Source: Atherinomorus stipes (taxonomy: Eukaryota > Chordata > Actinopteri > Atheriniformes > Atherinidae). Taken from it: 64,000 nt of DNA. Each line of letters begins with the position of its first letter. Position 1 is the stretch's first letter. The notes under the pieces were generated by a model that had not been told where the DNA came from, did not search any database, and saw only the letters and a list, made by a program, of their open reading frames with translations. Of this stretch, positions 32,615-44,402 are shown piece after piece. Made by a program: the position numbers and the translations under genes. The stretch covers positions 1-64,000 of the forward strand of contig JALJCO010001191.1 of the NCBI GenBank assembly GCA_023101725.1, written 5' to 3'.

Positions 32615-33651
32615 TTAACTCATTCACTGCCAGCCGTTTTCAGAGCAGAGTACTCCATACTGCCAGACTTTTTGAGCATTTTGACTGATTTTGGGAGATC
32701 CACAGAATATTGTGTACTATGCCAATACAAACACTGAATGTACCAAAGAAAAGTTTAGACTCTCTTCTTTTATCAGAAAAAAACCATTTGTTTCTAGCTT
32801 TTTCCATTCTTTAGTAATCTGCAGTAGAAGATGGGCTTGTTTCAGCGAAAATGCCTATTTTTGAGCAAAAAGCGGAGAAAAATTAGTTTGAAACTCGCCG
32901 TCCGATTCAAGTGGAAAAGTGTCTTTGATGACAATATTTTTTACTTTAGTAACACCTTCATCTTCTGAACAGCTGTTTACTTCTATGAAACAACAAATAC
33001 AACACTGAGAAAAGAGTTTTGGAGGCTAAATAATTATTTACCAGCTAAATAAGCCACAACAAGCTTGTTTCACAACAGAATATTTGGCAGAAACAGCGAG
33101 CAGAGACGTCTCCCTCCGCCCCTCCTCCCCTCTACTGCAGCTGCTCTGCGTGCACGCCCCCCCCCCCCAACAACCGCATGCTGCAGACTTCGCTGCTGTA
33201 TTTCCCTCTATGGACGTGTCTCCGATCGATCGTGTCACTTTCTGTCACTGATCACTTTGTCCACAAACTTTCTTTCTTTATCCACCTCCTAAGCCGTTTC
33301 GATTACGACCGATCGCCATGTTCTCCCCCCCCCCTTGCAGAAGAATCGAGCACACTTCTTGGGCTAACCGGGGCTAACAGCCGCTAGCTAACAAACAACA
33401 CAAAGCCACATGGCACCTCCTCCCCTTCCTGGAGGGTTTTTTCAAGCTTGTCTGACGCCGCCATCTGCTGGATTTGGTGAAAACTACATCAGAAAATGTC
33501 AGATCATCTTTGAACTCTTTCACAAGCTGCACCAGATATTAAAACAGCTTCCCCAATTAAAACCCTTAATTAACGTGTAAACACGTGATTGGCAGTTAAC
33601 GTTCGGATTTGAATTAACGTGGAAACACGTGAATGGCAGCGAAAGAGTTAA
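32615..33651 (+). mobile_element. TTAA-flanked non-autonomous element, copy 2
   Basis: A 1037-bp copy: TTAACTCATTCACTGCCAG at the left, GGCAGCGAAAGAGTTAA at the right. It is homologous along its length to 19549-20725. It has only about two 44-bp units at its right end. The related arm at 35440-35480 preserves the uninterrupted site, with one TTAA (35458-35461). Confidence 0.9.
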
Positions 33652-34123
33652 ATTATCTTCAAATGCATTTTTAATTCTAGTTGGGTGGATGAAAATTTAA
33701 TGAGCTCATTTTAACCTCTTTTTATCTCCAACTTTTGTTTGTTGCGAGAACACGTACTAGAGTTAGACCTGTCTGTAAGCGCGTTCACGAGGCAAACGTC
33801 AAAGTCAAAACAAAGTTTTATCAGGACAGAGCAGGTGAAGGAAATGATGTCCCAACAGAGAAAAACGTGATAAAAACGTAACGGTGCGGTTGATGGAGAG
33901 GATCCGGAGTAAAAGGGCTGGACTCTGATGGATATAAGGAGCGGACGTCTGACGTGAAGTTAACCAAACAGTGTTAGCTTCTGTAGCTACATTAGCAGCT
34001 TGTCCGCTCGTCAACCACCGTTTACTGGTCTCTGACACAAAAGATAATAAGTTACACAGCAGCAACACTTACCGACTGCACATCCTCACTGAGAAATATA
34101 ATCCACTGCTCCCTTCTGTCCGC

Positions 34124-34190
34124 TCAGGCCGACCACGAGCAGCTGTAAGGTGGACAAGCTTCTGCGCAGGAGCCGGTGAAAAGCAGAGCT
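34124..34190 (+). repeat. 75-bp direct repeat, copies near 34124 and 34510
   Basis: CTCAGGCCGACCACGAGCA through GGTGAAAAGCAGAGCTCATA occurs here and at about 34510-34581 with four or five differences. Local duplication inside the foldback element. Confidence 0.85.
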
Positions 34191-35596
34191 CATAACTTTA
34201 TTTCTGAACATCCGATCTTGGACATTCCAAGTGTAGATGGTAGCTAGTGTCAAAAATATGAAGGGCACGAGGGTTGGAAGCAGCTCTGGGTCTTTCCTGG
34301 AAAGCAGCAGCGAAAATCCCCCAAACGCAATATCTCGGCGAGAAACGCTTATACGGGCATTTTCACTGCAGGGAGCCAGTTAACCATGCCTTTGCGCCTT
34401 GAATGAGGATGGATTCATGTCTGGGGCTCAGACACTATGACAGGCATCCACAAAGCTGGGCCTCTGCTGGCTTTTGCCACAGCAGGAGACGCAGTGTGAC
34501 TTGCAACACTCAGGCCGACCACGAGCATCTGTAAGGCGGACACGCTTCTGCGCAGGAGCCGGTGAAAAGCAGAGCTCATAACAAAGACGCAAGCTTAGCA
34601 GCTCACTCGCAGCCTCTCTAGTTCACGTCATAACAGCTGGTCATAACTCCTCTGTGGCAGGTAATCAGCTGCTTTCAGATGGCGCTAAAGAGGCTAGCTT
34701 AGCAGGCCGATGCGATTGACGTCAATGCCAGAGGTGGGTCCAAATCGCGTGCTGTGGAGTGCGCGCTCTTGTGGCCGAATCTGGGATAAAGAGAGAGCTC
34801 AAGCTGAAAAACGAAGCCACTTTCAGGAGTTTCTGGCACTTTTTTACTCAATTCCTACCCCAATACACAGGTTTTAACATGAAAAAGTGGGATTTCCGGG
34901 TGATGACTCCTTTAAAGCTTGAACTTTGTATAAATCAACAGTGCAATGCTGCAAATTCTTTGCTGACAGTTTACAGGAGTGACGACACAGCAGTATTAAC
35001 TATTTCATGTAGCTAATATTACTGCATATGTCAACAGGTTGGTCGCGCCATACGTCATGTTGACAAGATGCTATGCTCGAAATTCAGACAGAGGACCAAA
35101 AGTAAAGTAATCTGTAATGTCTGTGTGGAAAATGAATCTGTTTTATGCAGTTTATGGCTCCACACTGCAAAAACTCCAATCTGAGCAAGTCACACTCCAA
35201 ATACGACAAAACAACCTAAAGAGAAACATTTCAGTTATCACATTTTTCTCTGTTGGGACATCATTTCCTTCACCTGCTCTGTCCTGATAAAACTTTGTTT
35301 TGGCTTTGATGTTTGCCTCGTGAACGCGCTTACAGACAGGTCTAACTCTCGTGCATATTCTCGCGACAAACAATAGTTGGGGATTAAAAGAGGTTCAAAT
35401 GAGCTCATTGAATTTTCCTCCCACCCAACTAGAATTAAAAATTCATTTGAAGATAAATTAAGAAGGATTGTGGATGTAAAACAGCAGGTTATGACACCTT
35501 TAATAACCACTCCATCATGGACAAAAGATGAAATGACTAGACCAAAAGTTACTTTTTTCTTGTTCTTGCAGCCTCAAGAATCAAAGATATAAACGC

Positions 35597-36806
35597 TAGA
35601 TGCCGCCTTCGGACCCGTAGTGTACGTCGGCTCGGCCGCCATCTTGGGCAGGGGTTTCTTACCAGCAGTTAGGTCCATATCTGTGGTTCGGTCGCGTTTC
35701 TTCGACTTCATGCCCAATTTGTTCAGCCGTCTGCAGCTGTCATTGATTCCAGACCAGAAGACTTGGACAGAACTGGACAGTCAACTCGTTTGAAAGGACT
35801 GATACCATCTAGTTTTACTTTTACTGATCATTTTTGCAGATTGCATCATGACAATTCCTCACATGATCAAAATATTTCAGTGCCACTAAATGATTATAAA
35901 AGAAACGGTTAGAAAGTTTTCCTTTTTTAAATACATCCTCATATAAACATTTAAAACTTAGATAATTAGTGTCACATCCTTGGTGTTAAAATGAAATTTT
36001 AAGAAGAGAAGACATTTTTTAAACATCACATGGATGAGTTATTCTGAAGTACCTGAATAATGTAGAATATTATTTATCTATCTAGACTTACTAGAAATAC
36101 AAACCTGATAAAGATGCTGCGAAAAACAAAATTATTACACCTGGTAGCTAAAATCAGTTCACATTTACCTGAAGCAGAACTGGATGATGGACATGAAGAG
36201 AATGAATAAATTCACATGGATTATTCTGTTGTTATGGTACATTTAACCTGATTTTAATGTGTTCAAATTTGGAGCTTTTACTACCACAGAAAATGAATGA
36301 ATAAAGGTTTTATGTGTTTGGTTTTGGTGTTATTTATTACATATTTTTTTTATCATGGCAATTTGTGAGTTTTGTTCTGTTTTATTATTTGAATTATAGC
36401 TTATTTCTTTATTCATTAGGCCTATATTTATGCTCCACTACCAGATATATAAGATAGATAGATAGATAGAGAGAGATCGGGATTTTTAAAAAAATTTAAA
36501 AATGGTGCACCATTTTATAGCTGGTGTACCAGGCAATAAAATCATTGTATGCATGTGGGTGTGTGTCTATGTATGTGTGTATGTAAATGAAATAATCTAT
36601 GCTTTGTCATAAATGTCAGATATTTATCATAAACCAAACAGCTTGAAAATCGGTTGAAAATTAAGTCAGTTATGGTGGATTTAATTGGGGATAGATCTCT
36701 GCCTACACTGATAAATGCAACAAGGAGATGCGGCTTCCCCCTGCCTAAGATGGCGGCTGAGGTGACGTATCGCTCCAGTGGACAGCAGAGTTGGAGGCGG
36801 CATCTA
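35597..36806. mobile_element. Inverted-repeat element with CTAGATGCCGCC ends
   Basis: Left end CTAGATGCCGCCTTCGG with GGCCGCCATCTTGGGCAGG is mirrored by CCTGCCTAAGATGGCGGC and GGCGGCATCTAG at the right, about 65 bp of imperfect inverted repeat. The interior is AT-rich with a GATA microsatellite at about 36452-36470 and no coding signal. Superfamily not determined. Confidence 0.7.
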
Positions 36807-37449
36807 GTGATATTTATGCTTGAGAACAAGAAGAAAGTTCTGTCTTCAGTTAGTCAGTTTTGTCGTCAGCGCACTGCTTTCGTCTTCCTCCTCCTCGGTC
36901 GCTGCACGTGCGTTTTTTCGGTTGCTGACCAGTGCACGTTTCACCTAAATACTATCACAATATTTAATTTTTCTATCATTTGCTAACGTTACACCGGTAT
37001 TAGGCCCAGCCCTACTGCCAAATTTGTAAGGGATAATGTATGAACGCAGGTCATTATCAGGAAATCAGGTCTTTTTGTCTTCTTTGTTCTGGAGAGGGTG
37101 AATCCTTAAACTCGGCCTGTTCAAAATCCCCACACTCGCCAATCATGTTCAAATTGTTTGGGAAGTGATCCATTTTTCTACCACAAGGTGTCGCTAAACG
37201 CTCGCTCGCTGCTCGCTGTTTTTTTTGTTGTTGTTGTTGTCGTTTTGTTCTCGTTGAGGTCTTAGTTGAGAAAAGTGACCGGACAACTTGCGATGCGGAG
37301 GAATTTCAGGTTAACCGTAAGACCACATGTCAATAAAAGCAAAAAAGATATGTTGCCCTTAAAGACCGCTGAAATGTTGGGAAAACCTGCATTCCAAAGA
37401 GCCGTATTATAAATGATTTATAAAATTGTTTTTTCTTGACGGGCCTAAA
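36807..37449. other. Spacer, no gene recognised
   Basis: Contains a short TTG microsatellite at about 37218-37240. Open frames have no domain. Confidence 0.45.
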
Positions 37450-39225
37450 TAAACTCACTGGCTGCCATTCACGTGTTTCCACGTTAATTCAAATCCGAAC
37501 TTTAACTGCCAATCACGTCTTTCCATGTTAATTCAAATCCGAACGTTAACTGTCAATCACGTGTTTCCACGTTAATTCAAATCCAAACGTTAACTGCCAT
37601 TCACGTGTTTCCACGTTAATTCAAATCCGAGCGTTAACTGCCATTCACGTGTTTCCACGTTAATTCAAATCCGAACGTTAACTGCCAATCATGTGTTTCC
37701 ACGTTAATTCAAACCCGAACGTTAACTGCCATTCACGTATTTCCCCGTTAATTCAAATCCGAACGTTAACTGCCATTCACGTGTTTCCACGTTAATTCAA
37801 ATCGAACGTTAACTGCCATTCACGTGTTTCCACGTTAATTCAAATCCGAACTTTAACTGCCATTCACGTGTTTCCACGTTAATTCAAATCCGAACTTTAA
37901 CTGCCATTCACGTGTTTCCACGTTAATTCAAATCCGAACTTTAACTGCCATTCACGTGTTTCCGCGTTAATTCAAATCCGAACTTTAACTGCCATTCACG
38001 TGTTTCCACGTTAATTCAAATCCGAACGTTAACTGCCATTCACGTGTTTTCACGTTAATTCAAATCCGAACGTTAACTGCCATTCACGTGTTTCCAACGT
38101 GAATTCAAATCCGAACTTTAACTGCCATTCACGTGTTTCCACGTTAATTCAGACTGAACGTTAACTGCCATTCACGTGTTTCCACATTAATTCAAATCCA
38201 AACGTTAACTGCCAATCACGTGTTTCCACGTTATTTAAGGGTTTTAATCGGCGGAGCTACTTTAATCTCTGGCGGAGCTTGTCAGAAAGTACCAAGGGCT
38301 GATGTTAATTTTTTTCGGTAGTTTTCATCTAATCCAGCAGATGGCGGTGTCAGACAAGCTTAAAAAAAAAACCTACCAGGAAATGATGCAATTCTATGAT
38401 GCTTCCTGTGTTGTTAGCGGTTGTTAGAGCTAACCGGCTGAAGTGTGCTGGATCCTGTTGCGAGGGTGAGGGAACATGGCGACCGGTCGTAATGGAAGCA
38501 GTTTAGGAGGTGGATGAAGGAGGAAAGTTTGTGGGAAAAGTAATCGGTGACAGACACACACGATCGATCGAAGACATGATGGAAATACAGCAGCGAAGTG
38601 CGGCAGCTGAAAGTGAAAGTAAGTCTGCAGCATGCGGTTGTTTCCCGCGGGGGGGGGAGGGGGGGTGCGTGCACACCTAATCTGCGGTAGCGGGAGGAGG
38701 GAGAGAGGGAGGGAGGAGTAGAGGAGACGTTTCTGCTCTCTGTTTCTGTCAAATATTATGCTCTGAAACAAACTTGTTGTGACTTATTTAGCTAGTAAAT
38801 AATTATTTTTCCTCCAAAACTCTTTTCTCACTGTTGTATTTGTTGTTTCATAGAAGTAAACAGCTGTTCAGATGATGAAGGTGTTACTAAAGTAAAAAAA
38901 ATATTGGCATCAAAGACACTTTTCCACTTGAAGCGGACGATCGCATTCAAAGCTCGTTTTCTCTGCTTTTTGGTCAGAAACAGGCATTTTCGCTGCAACA
39001 AAGCCATGTTCTACTGCAGATTACTAAAGAATGGAAAAAGCTAGAAACACATGGTTTTTTTTTTCTGATAAAAGAAGAGAGTCAAAGCTTTCCTTTGGTA
39101 CATTCAGTGTTTGTATTGGCATAGTACACAATATTCTGTGGATCTCCCAAAATCAGTGAAAATGCTTAAAAATCTGGCAATATGGAGCGCTCTGCTCGGA
39201 AAAGGTCTGGCAGTCAATGAGTTAA
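37450..39225 (-). mobile_element. TTAA-flanked non-autonomous element, copy 3, with expanded repeat
   Basis: A 1776-bp minus-strand copy of the family at 19549-20725. The outer end is GGCAGTCAATGAGTTAA at 39209-39225. The other end is degraded (TAAACTCACTGGCTGCC at 37450). It is longer than copies 1 and 2 because its 44-bp repeat block has grown to about 17-18 units. Confidence 0.9.
37465..38232 (-). repeat. 44-bp minisatellite inside TTAA element copy 3
   Basis: About 17-18 copies. Each unit contains CACGTG (perfect E-box palindrome), CCACGTTAATTCAAATC and a GTTAAC or TTTAAC word followed by TGCCA. The homologous block has three to four units in copy 1 and about two in copy 2. Confidence 0.95.
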
Positions 39226-39865
39226 AATAATTATTACTAAAGTTTATTTATTTATTTATTTATGAAAAAACTACTATAAATACAATCTCCCTCCGGGATG
39301 ATATATACTTTTTATTTTACTTTTATTTTACCAAGAAAGTCCCATTGTGATTAAAAACCTCTTTATCAAGGAAGTCCTGGCCAAGAGGCAGCAGTCATAA
39401 GTTACATGACATAATATTTTTTATTTTAGCTTCGTCAGATGAGAAAAGATGAGAAAGCCTTGCTAGTCCCTCTGACACCTGCAGCCACCGCAGAGCAGCT
39501 CGTAAATAACTGCATAAGCCTCATACGGTCATATAAATACTCTTGTCTTTGTATCGCTCGTTACTGACTTTTATTTCACCCCTGCTGATTGCTGCTAATT
39601 ATGCTACAGATGTTTAGGCTGCGGAAATGGATGTAAATAGTTTGTTTTGGTGATAACTGAGGTTACAGCTGCTGTTGAAGTCACATATTTTATAGTTTAT
39701 CTTGTAAAACATTAATTAGCTGCAGTTAAATGCAGCATTATCTGCGCTGTTTAACTGAACGTCAACATGACCGTCACGTCTGTTTTTACTGAAGCGTGGC
39801 TGCTTCAGAGTAAAACCTTCATGTCTCTGCAGCACCTGCACAGGTGTGAGTGGCTCCTGTAAACC
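39226..39865. other. Spacer, no gene recognised
   Basis: Starts with a TTTA microsatellite at about 39243-39263. No coding signal. Confidence 0.45.
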
Positions 39866-39951
39866 TAAATTAAAGCTTTCGATCTCGTTCCTGGGAACTA
39901 AAATAACCAAAAAAATTCTATCTTTTTAAAATGAAAATAATTGTGGTTTTT
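39866..39951 (+). repeat. Direct repeat flanking a composite insert, left copy
   Basis: CTCGTTCCTGGGAACT and AAATTCTATCTTTTTAAAAT match 41668-41755 (TTTCCTGGAAACTT, AAATTCTATCTTTTTAAAAT) over about 85 bp. The 1.7 kb between them begins CACTGTAAGAAATG and ends TTTTGTTTTACAGTG. Confidence 0.75.
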
Positions 39952-40549
39952 CACTGTAAGAAATGTTTGTAAAATTTAGAGTAAAAAAAAAAAACAAACT
40001 GTTAAATACCAACAGCAAAAGACTGTAAAATTAAAAACAGTACACTAGTGTATAAGATACATGTATCTGCTGTAAATTAAAAAAATGGAGTTGAACTGCA
40101 GCTTTTACTGTAACAATGTGCAAAAAAGACAATTTTGCTGTGGAAAATTTAAAAGTGTGTTAAGATTAACAGGAAAATACTATGTCACAAACATGCAATC
40201 ACACTAAAATTAACAGTATTATGCTGTTTAAATGACAGATTTAGCTGATGAGTACTTTTAATTTTATGGTATAAAACTGGTTACAATTCAGCAAGAACAC
40301 ACCTTAATTTATACAGAAATAAGATGTTAAAAATATGGTAGAAAATGTTTGAAATAGAAAGAAAAGGTATAGGCTACCACCGTAAGTTAGGAAATGATAA
40401 ATAACTTTAATTTTAGTGTTGTATGTGGAAAACACACATTTGTGTAATAAAGTGAAATATAATTCAAACATGGACGTCACCAGGATGGCCTGAGCAACAT
40501 ATACGACATCATCACTCGGGATGAGGCGTAGCCCACAAAGCCGACACCT

Positions 40550-40670
40550 AAAACTCGGGTGGAGCAGCAGGTCGTCCAATGATCGAAGGATCGCCGGTTC
40601 AAATCCCACTCCCCGGGTCACCTGTTGTTGTGTCCTTGGGCAAGGCACTTGGTCCTGCCCACCTGGTTCT
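40550..40670 (+). mobile_element. tRNA-derived SINE fragment
   Basis: GGTTCAAATCC at 40597-40607 is a good RNA polymerase III B box. It is preceded by GGTCGTCCAATGATCGAAGG and followed by GTGTCCTTGGGCAAGGCAC, an arrangement I recognise from fish tRNA-derived SINEs. The A box region is weak and the 3' tail is not evident. Confidence 0.7.
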
Positions 40671-40874
40671 ACCTCCTGCAAGAGGTGCTGATAGCCTCCA
40701 ACAACGCCTCCACAGAGAAACGTCCTGGATCGACCGCCTCAACGCCACGTCTCACCCTGGAACCAATAAGAAGATAGACAACTCCCCGTCCTTAAAATTC
40801 CCTGCCATTTAATGTTCTGTTCCTCAGATCATTATCATTTTATCATCTCTCTTTTCCACAGTATTTATACCGTA

Positions 40875-40970
40875 ACCCCGCCTTTACACCGGGTCCATGA
40901 GCACAGCTTTGCTCCGACCTCCACAGCGCGAGCATTTACTCCGCGCACTGAGCGCCACGTACTGTAAATA
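40875..40970 (-). mobile_element. Fragment of Harbinger-type small element
   Basis: CTTTACACCGGGTCCATGAG and CAGCGCGAGCATTTACTCCG match the ends and interior of the element at 55002-55576 (CTTTACACCTGGTCCATGA and its internal GTAAATGCTCGCGC word). Confidence 0.65.
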
Positions 40971-41011
40971 ACACTGTATTTAACCTTGTAATTCACAGTG
41001 TAATAAAGCCA

Positions 41012-41575
41012 TACACTCTCAAAAATATTGGTACGAGAAAGGAACATTTCTGTACCTGTATGTCCTTTTTTTTACAAATGTTCTCTCAAAAGTACAATAT
41101 TGGTCTTTATGAGGCCAGAACTATGAAAAAGGGTCCAAAGTAATAGAAAGTACAAATTTGTACCATTTCAACCCTAACCGTACCTGCAGCATTGAAAAAT
41201 GTGTGTAGCTTGTACAATAACTAAAAATAGCAGTACTTCTAAACAGTAGTATAACTATAGTTATTATATTAGGATTTTCGTATTATTCATAGTAATAATT
41301 ATATGTATAATTATATATGTGTTTGGCCTAATATTTATATCATAATTATTCATTTATTATTAGCATCTTTGATTGTTGTCATAATCTCTATTTTATTTAC
41401 TTTTATTCATCATTTTTAATTGGTTTAATTGTACTTTATTAACTCAGCTTGAGAAGGTACAAAAATGGACCATGAAGGTACAGAAATGTCTTTCAGAAAG
41501 GAACCCCCCCCCCCCCCAGCAACAAGCTTTGGACCCTTTTAAGTACAAACTGGTACCTCTATTTTTGAGTGTGTA
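41012..41575. mobile_element. Inverted-repeat element with TACACTCTCAAAAATA ends
   Basis: Left TACACTCTCAAAAATATTGG and right TATTTTTGAGTGTGTA are inverted; sub-terminal GGTAC words recur throughout. A poly(C) run lies near 41505-41518. Non-coding. Confidence 0.75.
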
Positions 41576-41667
41576 CTATAATGTCTTATGTCTTTTTTAC
41601 GGTAAAATTCTGGCAACCACAGCTGCCAAGAGTTTACCGTAAAATATACATATTTTTGTTTTACAGT

Positions 41668-41755
41668 GTAAATTCAAGCCTCTCGGTCTTTTTCCTGGAA
41701 ACTTATATAAACAAGAAAATTCTATCTTTTTAAAATGTAAATAAATATGGTTCTT
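41668..41755 (+). repeat. Direct repeat flanking a composite insert, right copy
   Basis: See the left copy at 39866-39951. Far too long to be an ordinary target-site duplication. Confidence 0.75.
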
Positions 41756-42560
41756 GTCTGTCCTCGATAAATTAGTTGTCATCCAGCAGCCTCCCGTCGG
41801 TGCTTCTGGGTAATAAAACAGGCTGCAGAGTTTCCGGCCGGCCTCTATGAATCAGGAGAAACACACCTTGTCAGAGTAAACAAGAAAGCAGCTTCGGGCT
41901 TGTTCGGAGTCACGCTGAGGTTACTCCGTCTCACTTAAGTCTCGTCCCACTGCTGTTTGCTTCAGCCCTCTTATTAACTCTCCGTACCTGTTGTAGCTCT
42001 CTCCATGACCTGCCAAAGATAAAAAATCTGTTTACTGTAAATTGCACCCGACTCCCTCTTAGATACCATCTGGTGCCCACCCCGCACCACTCTCACGGCG
42101 GCTAAAAATAGCCTTCCTGATTGGCTCCTGAGGAGACGGGCGCTCACATCAGCCCGAATCCCCCTTCGCATTCGTTCATGGGTCGTGTTATGACTGATGC
42201 TGGTTTTCATCTCTATCCCTGCGCTGCACTCAAGGCGCTCCAGCGCTGCGCTGAATATCAAATAAGTCAGGTGCGTCTGTGTTCAGGTGACACTGGTGTG
42301 GGTTTCACTTCCTCACGTTTGAAGTTCAGTTTAACATCTTAACTCCTGAATTTATCTAAAAAAAAATCCTGCAGAAACCTGGAAAAAAAGACAATAAATA
42401 ATAAATAATGAACACTCAATAAATAAATAATTAACTCATAAATAAAAGTGAATAAAAAAACAAATTAGCAAAAAAAATAAAATAAAATAAAATAAATGTG
42501 AAGACATAAATGAAAACCAGAAATGGTTTATTGCACATTTGTGACAAAAGGTGCCCCGGG
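41756..42560. other. Spacer, no gene recognised
   Basis: Includes an A/T-rich low-complexity stretch at about 42385-42500 (AATAAATAATAAATAATG, AATAAAATAAAATAAAAT). No supportable gene. Confidence 0.45.
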
Positions 42561-42594
42561 GTAGGGGTGTGTGATACTACGAGATTTGGTATCG

Positions 42595-43290
42595 AAGCGC
42601 ATTCACGAGGCAAACGTCAAAGCCAAAACAAAGTTTTATCAGGACAGAGCAGGTGAAGGAAATGATGGAGAGGATCCGAAGTAAAAGGGCTGGACTCTGA
42701 TGAATATAAGGAGCGGACGTCTGACGTGAAGTTAACCAAACACTGTTAGCTTCTGTAGCTACATTAGCAGCTTGTCCGCTCGTCAACCACCGTTTACTGG
42801 TCTCTGACACGAAAGATAAGAAGTTACACAGCAGCAACACTTACCGACTGCACATCCTCACTGATAAATATAATCCACTGCTCCCTGGTAAAGCTGTCCC
42901 TCCTGTTACACTGAAAACTGATGAATTTCTGCCGAAGCAGCTCAGCACCGCAGATTTTTTTTCCCCTCCTCATCTTCATCCTCCTTTCTGACAAAAACGG
43001 TCATTAAACGCAACTCTGCGGCAGGTAATCAGCTGATTTCAGGTGATGCTAAAGAGGCTAGCTTAGCAGCTAGCAGCCTCTGTAGATCACATCATTCGAG
43101 AAAAAACCCCAAAATGGCGTACTGTGGAAAGCGCGTTCTCGTGGCTGATTCTGGTGAGAGGAGAGAGCCCGTACTCAGAGACGAAGGCACTTTCACTTTC
43201 CGGAGTTTCTGGGACGTTTTTACTGAGGTCCTGTTCCAGTACACGTTTTAACGTGAAAAAGTGGGATTTCCGGGTGATGACTAAAAACAA
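42595..43290 (+). repeat. Partial copy of the foldback-element interior
   Basis: Blocks GAGGCAAACGTCAAAGCC, GGAGCGGACGTCTGACGTG, GGCTAGCTTAGCAG and GTGGGATTTCCGGGTGATGAC match 33788-34910 in the same order with deletions. It sits between TGATACTACGAGATTTGGTA at 42571 and CAATACCGATACAGATACC near 43950-43972, which look like ends of another hAT-like relic. Confidence 0.75.
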
Positions 43291-44149
43291 ACACACAAAA
43301 AATAAAACAAGTAAACAAGCATGATGGGGCTCCTGAGCTAAAATGTTGTTGAGCAACACTTTGAGACAATCGCTGCAATCAGATGTTTTCTGTAACATCA
43401 AATCAGACGTCTGCACCTGTAGACAGGTATGTTGGTCCATGTTCATGGGAAAGGTGCTTGAATTTGTCTGGGACAGTTTTTTTTTTTTAATTATTCTTTT
43501 TAGCTACTATTCAAAAACAATATTTGATTTAGCTTAATTATAATTTTGTACATTTTTATTTATCATTTCTTTTATCAGTTTCTTGTTATCTGAATTACTA
43601 TTGTGAATTTAGCCTTTTCTTTAATTGGAGGATATGGATCATTTTGAGGATGACTGTATTTCCTACAAGTTTAATGTTTCTATTTTATAATTGTTTACAA
43701 GTGAACTGTTTCTTTTTTCATTTATTTGAGTTGATTTGTTCTTTTATTGTATTAAAAGAGTTGCAAAATTACTTTTCATTGTAATTCATTATATCACTTT
43801 GGGAGTCAAATCCAGAATCAGACCCAAATATCGGCAGATTATATCAGCCATTGGCTGATGAGAAAATTATGGTATCAGCCCTAAAAAAATCTGTATAGTC
43901 AATCCCTGGCATCGATTCCATATAAAGTAAATAAAGGGATAGTACTATCAATACCGATACAGATACCAATACTTTTCCATAGAACTGTCAAATTAACAGA
44001 TTATTCAGTGGAATCTAAACACTATTATCTTTAACTTATTAATTGTATAAACAACCAAATTATCATCCATGCCATAATAATCTGAATTTGTCATACTCTG
44101 GATGAGAGAAGCTGATATTTGGCATGTAGATATCTTGTCACCAAGGTGA
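43291..44149. other. AT-rich spacer with hAT-like end words
   Basis: Mostly AT-rich. ATCGGCAGATTATATCAGCC and GGTATCAGCCC near 43832-43885 and ACCGATACAGATACCAATAC near 43953 recall hAT-type sub-terminal repeats, but no element can be delimited. Confidence 0.4.
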
Positions 44150-44179
44150 ACCGGATCCACCCAACTCATTTTAACTTTG

Positions 44180-44402
44180 ATGGACAGAAGTGTGGACAGA
44201 GGCCAGTACCGTGGGGGTCTGGTTTGGCGGACTCAGGATTGGGTTTGCACCTTTTGCAGACGATGTGGTTCTGTCGGTTTCATCATGATCTCCAACTCCT
44301 GCTGGAGCGATTCGCGGCAGCGTGTGAAGCTACTGGGATGAGAATCCGAGACCATGGTCCTCCGCTGGGAAAGGGTGGCGTGTCCTCAACGGGTCTGAAA
44401 TA
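44180..44402 (+). pseudogene. LINE reverse transcriptase fragment around motif C
   Basis: The codons at 44253-44270 read FADDVV, a reverse transcriptase motif C. In another frame HHDLQLLLERFAAACEATGM follows and continues MRIRDHGPPLGKGG. The combination FADDVVL then DLQ..LERFAAECEAAGMRI is typical of an RTE/Rex-like LINE group. At least one frameshift; too short to classify further. Confidence 0.7.

Larger units (their letters stand above)
32573..35503. mobile_element. 2.9-kb foldback element with TTAA ends, hosting a nested copy
   Basis: Starts TTAAAGGTGTCATAACCTGC and ends GCAGGTTATGACACCTTTAA (perfect inverted ends). The inverted arms are long: 32573-32614 joined to 33652-33870 matches 35225-35503 in reverse. 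The left arm is interrupted by the TTAA element at 32615-33651. The interior (33880-34910) is non-coding, shares about 300 bp plus later blocks with 42595-43290, and contains a 75-bp direct repeat. Confidence 0.8.
39952..41667. mobile_element. Composite CACTGTAA-type inverted-repeat element
   Basis: Outer ends CACTGTAA and TTTACAGTG are inverted. Interior words (GTAAAATT, AACAGTAC, TTTACCGTAAAA) match the hairpin family at 4184-4262. It holds a SINE, a Harbinger-like piece and a TACACTCTCAAAAATA element, so several insertions have stacked here. Confidence 0.5.

Noticed and set aside
40550..40670. Functional tRNA gene
   Set aside because: Only the B box is good; no cloverleaf can be formed and the downstream sequence is typical of a SINE.
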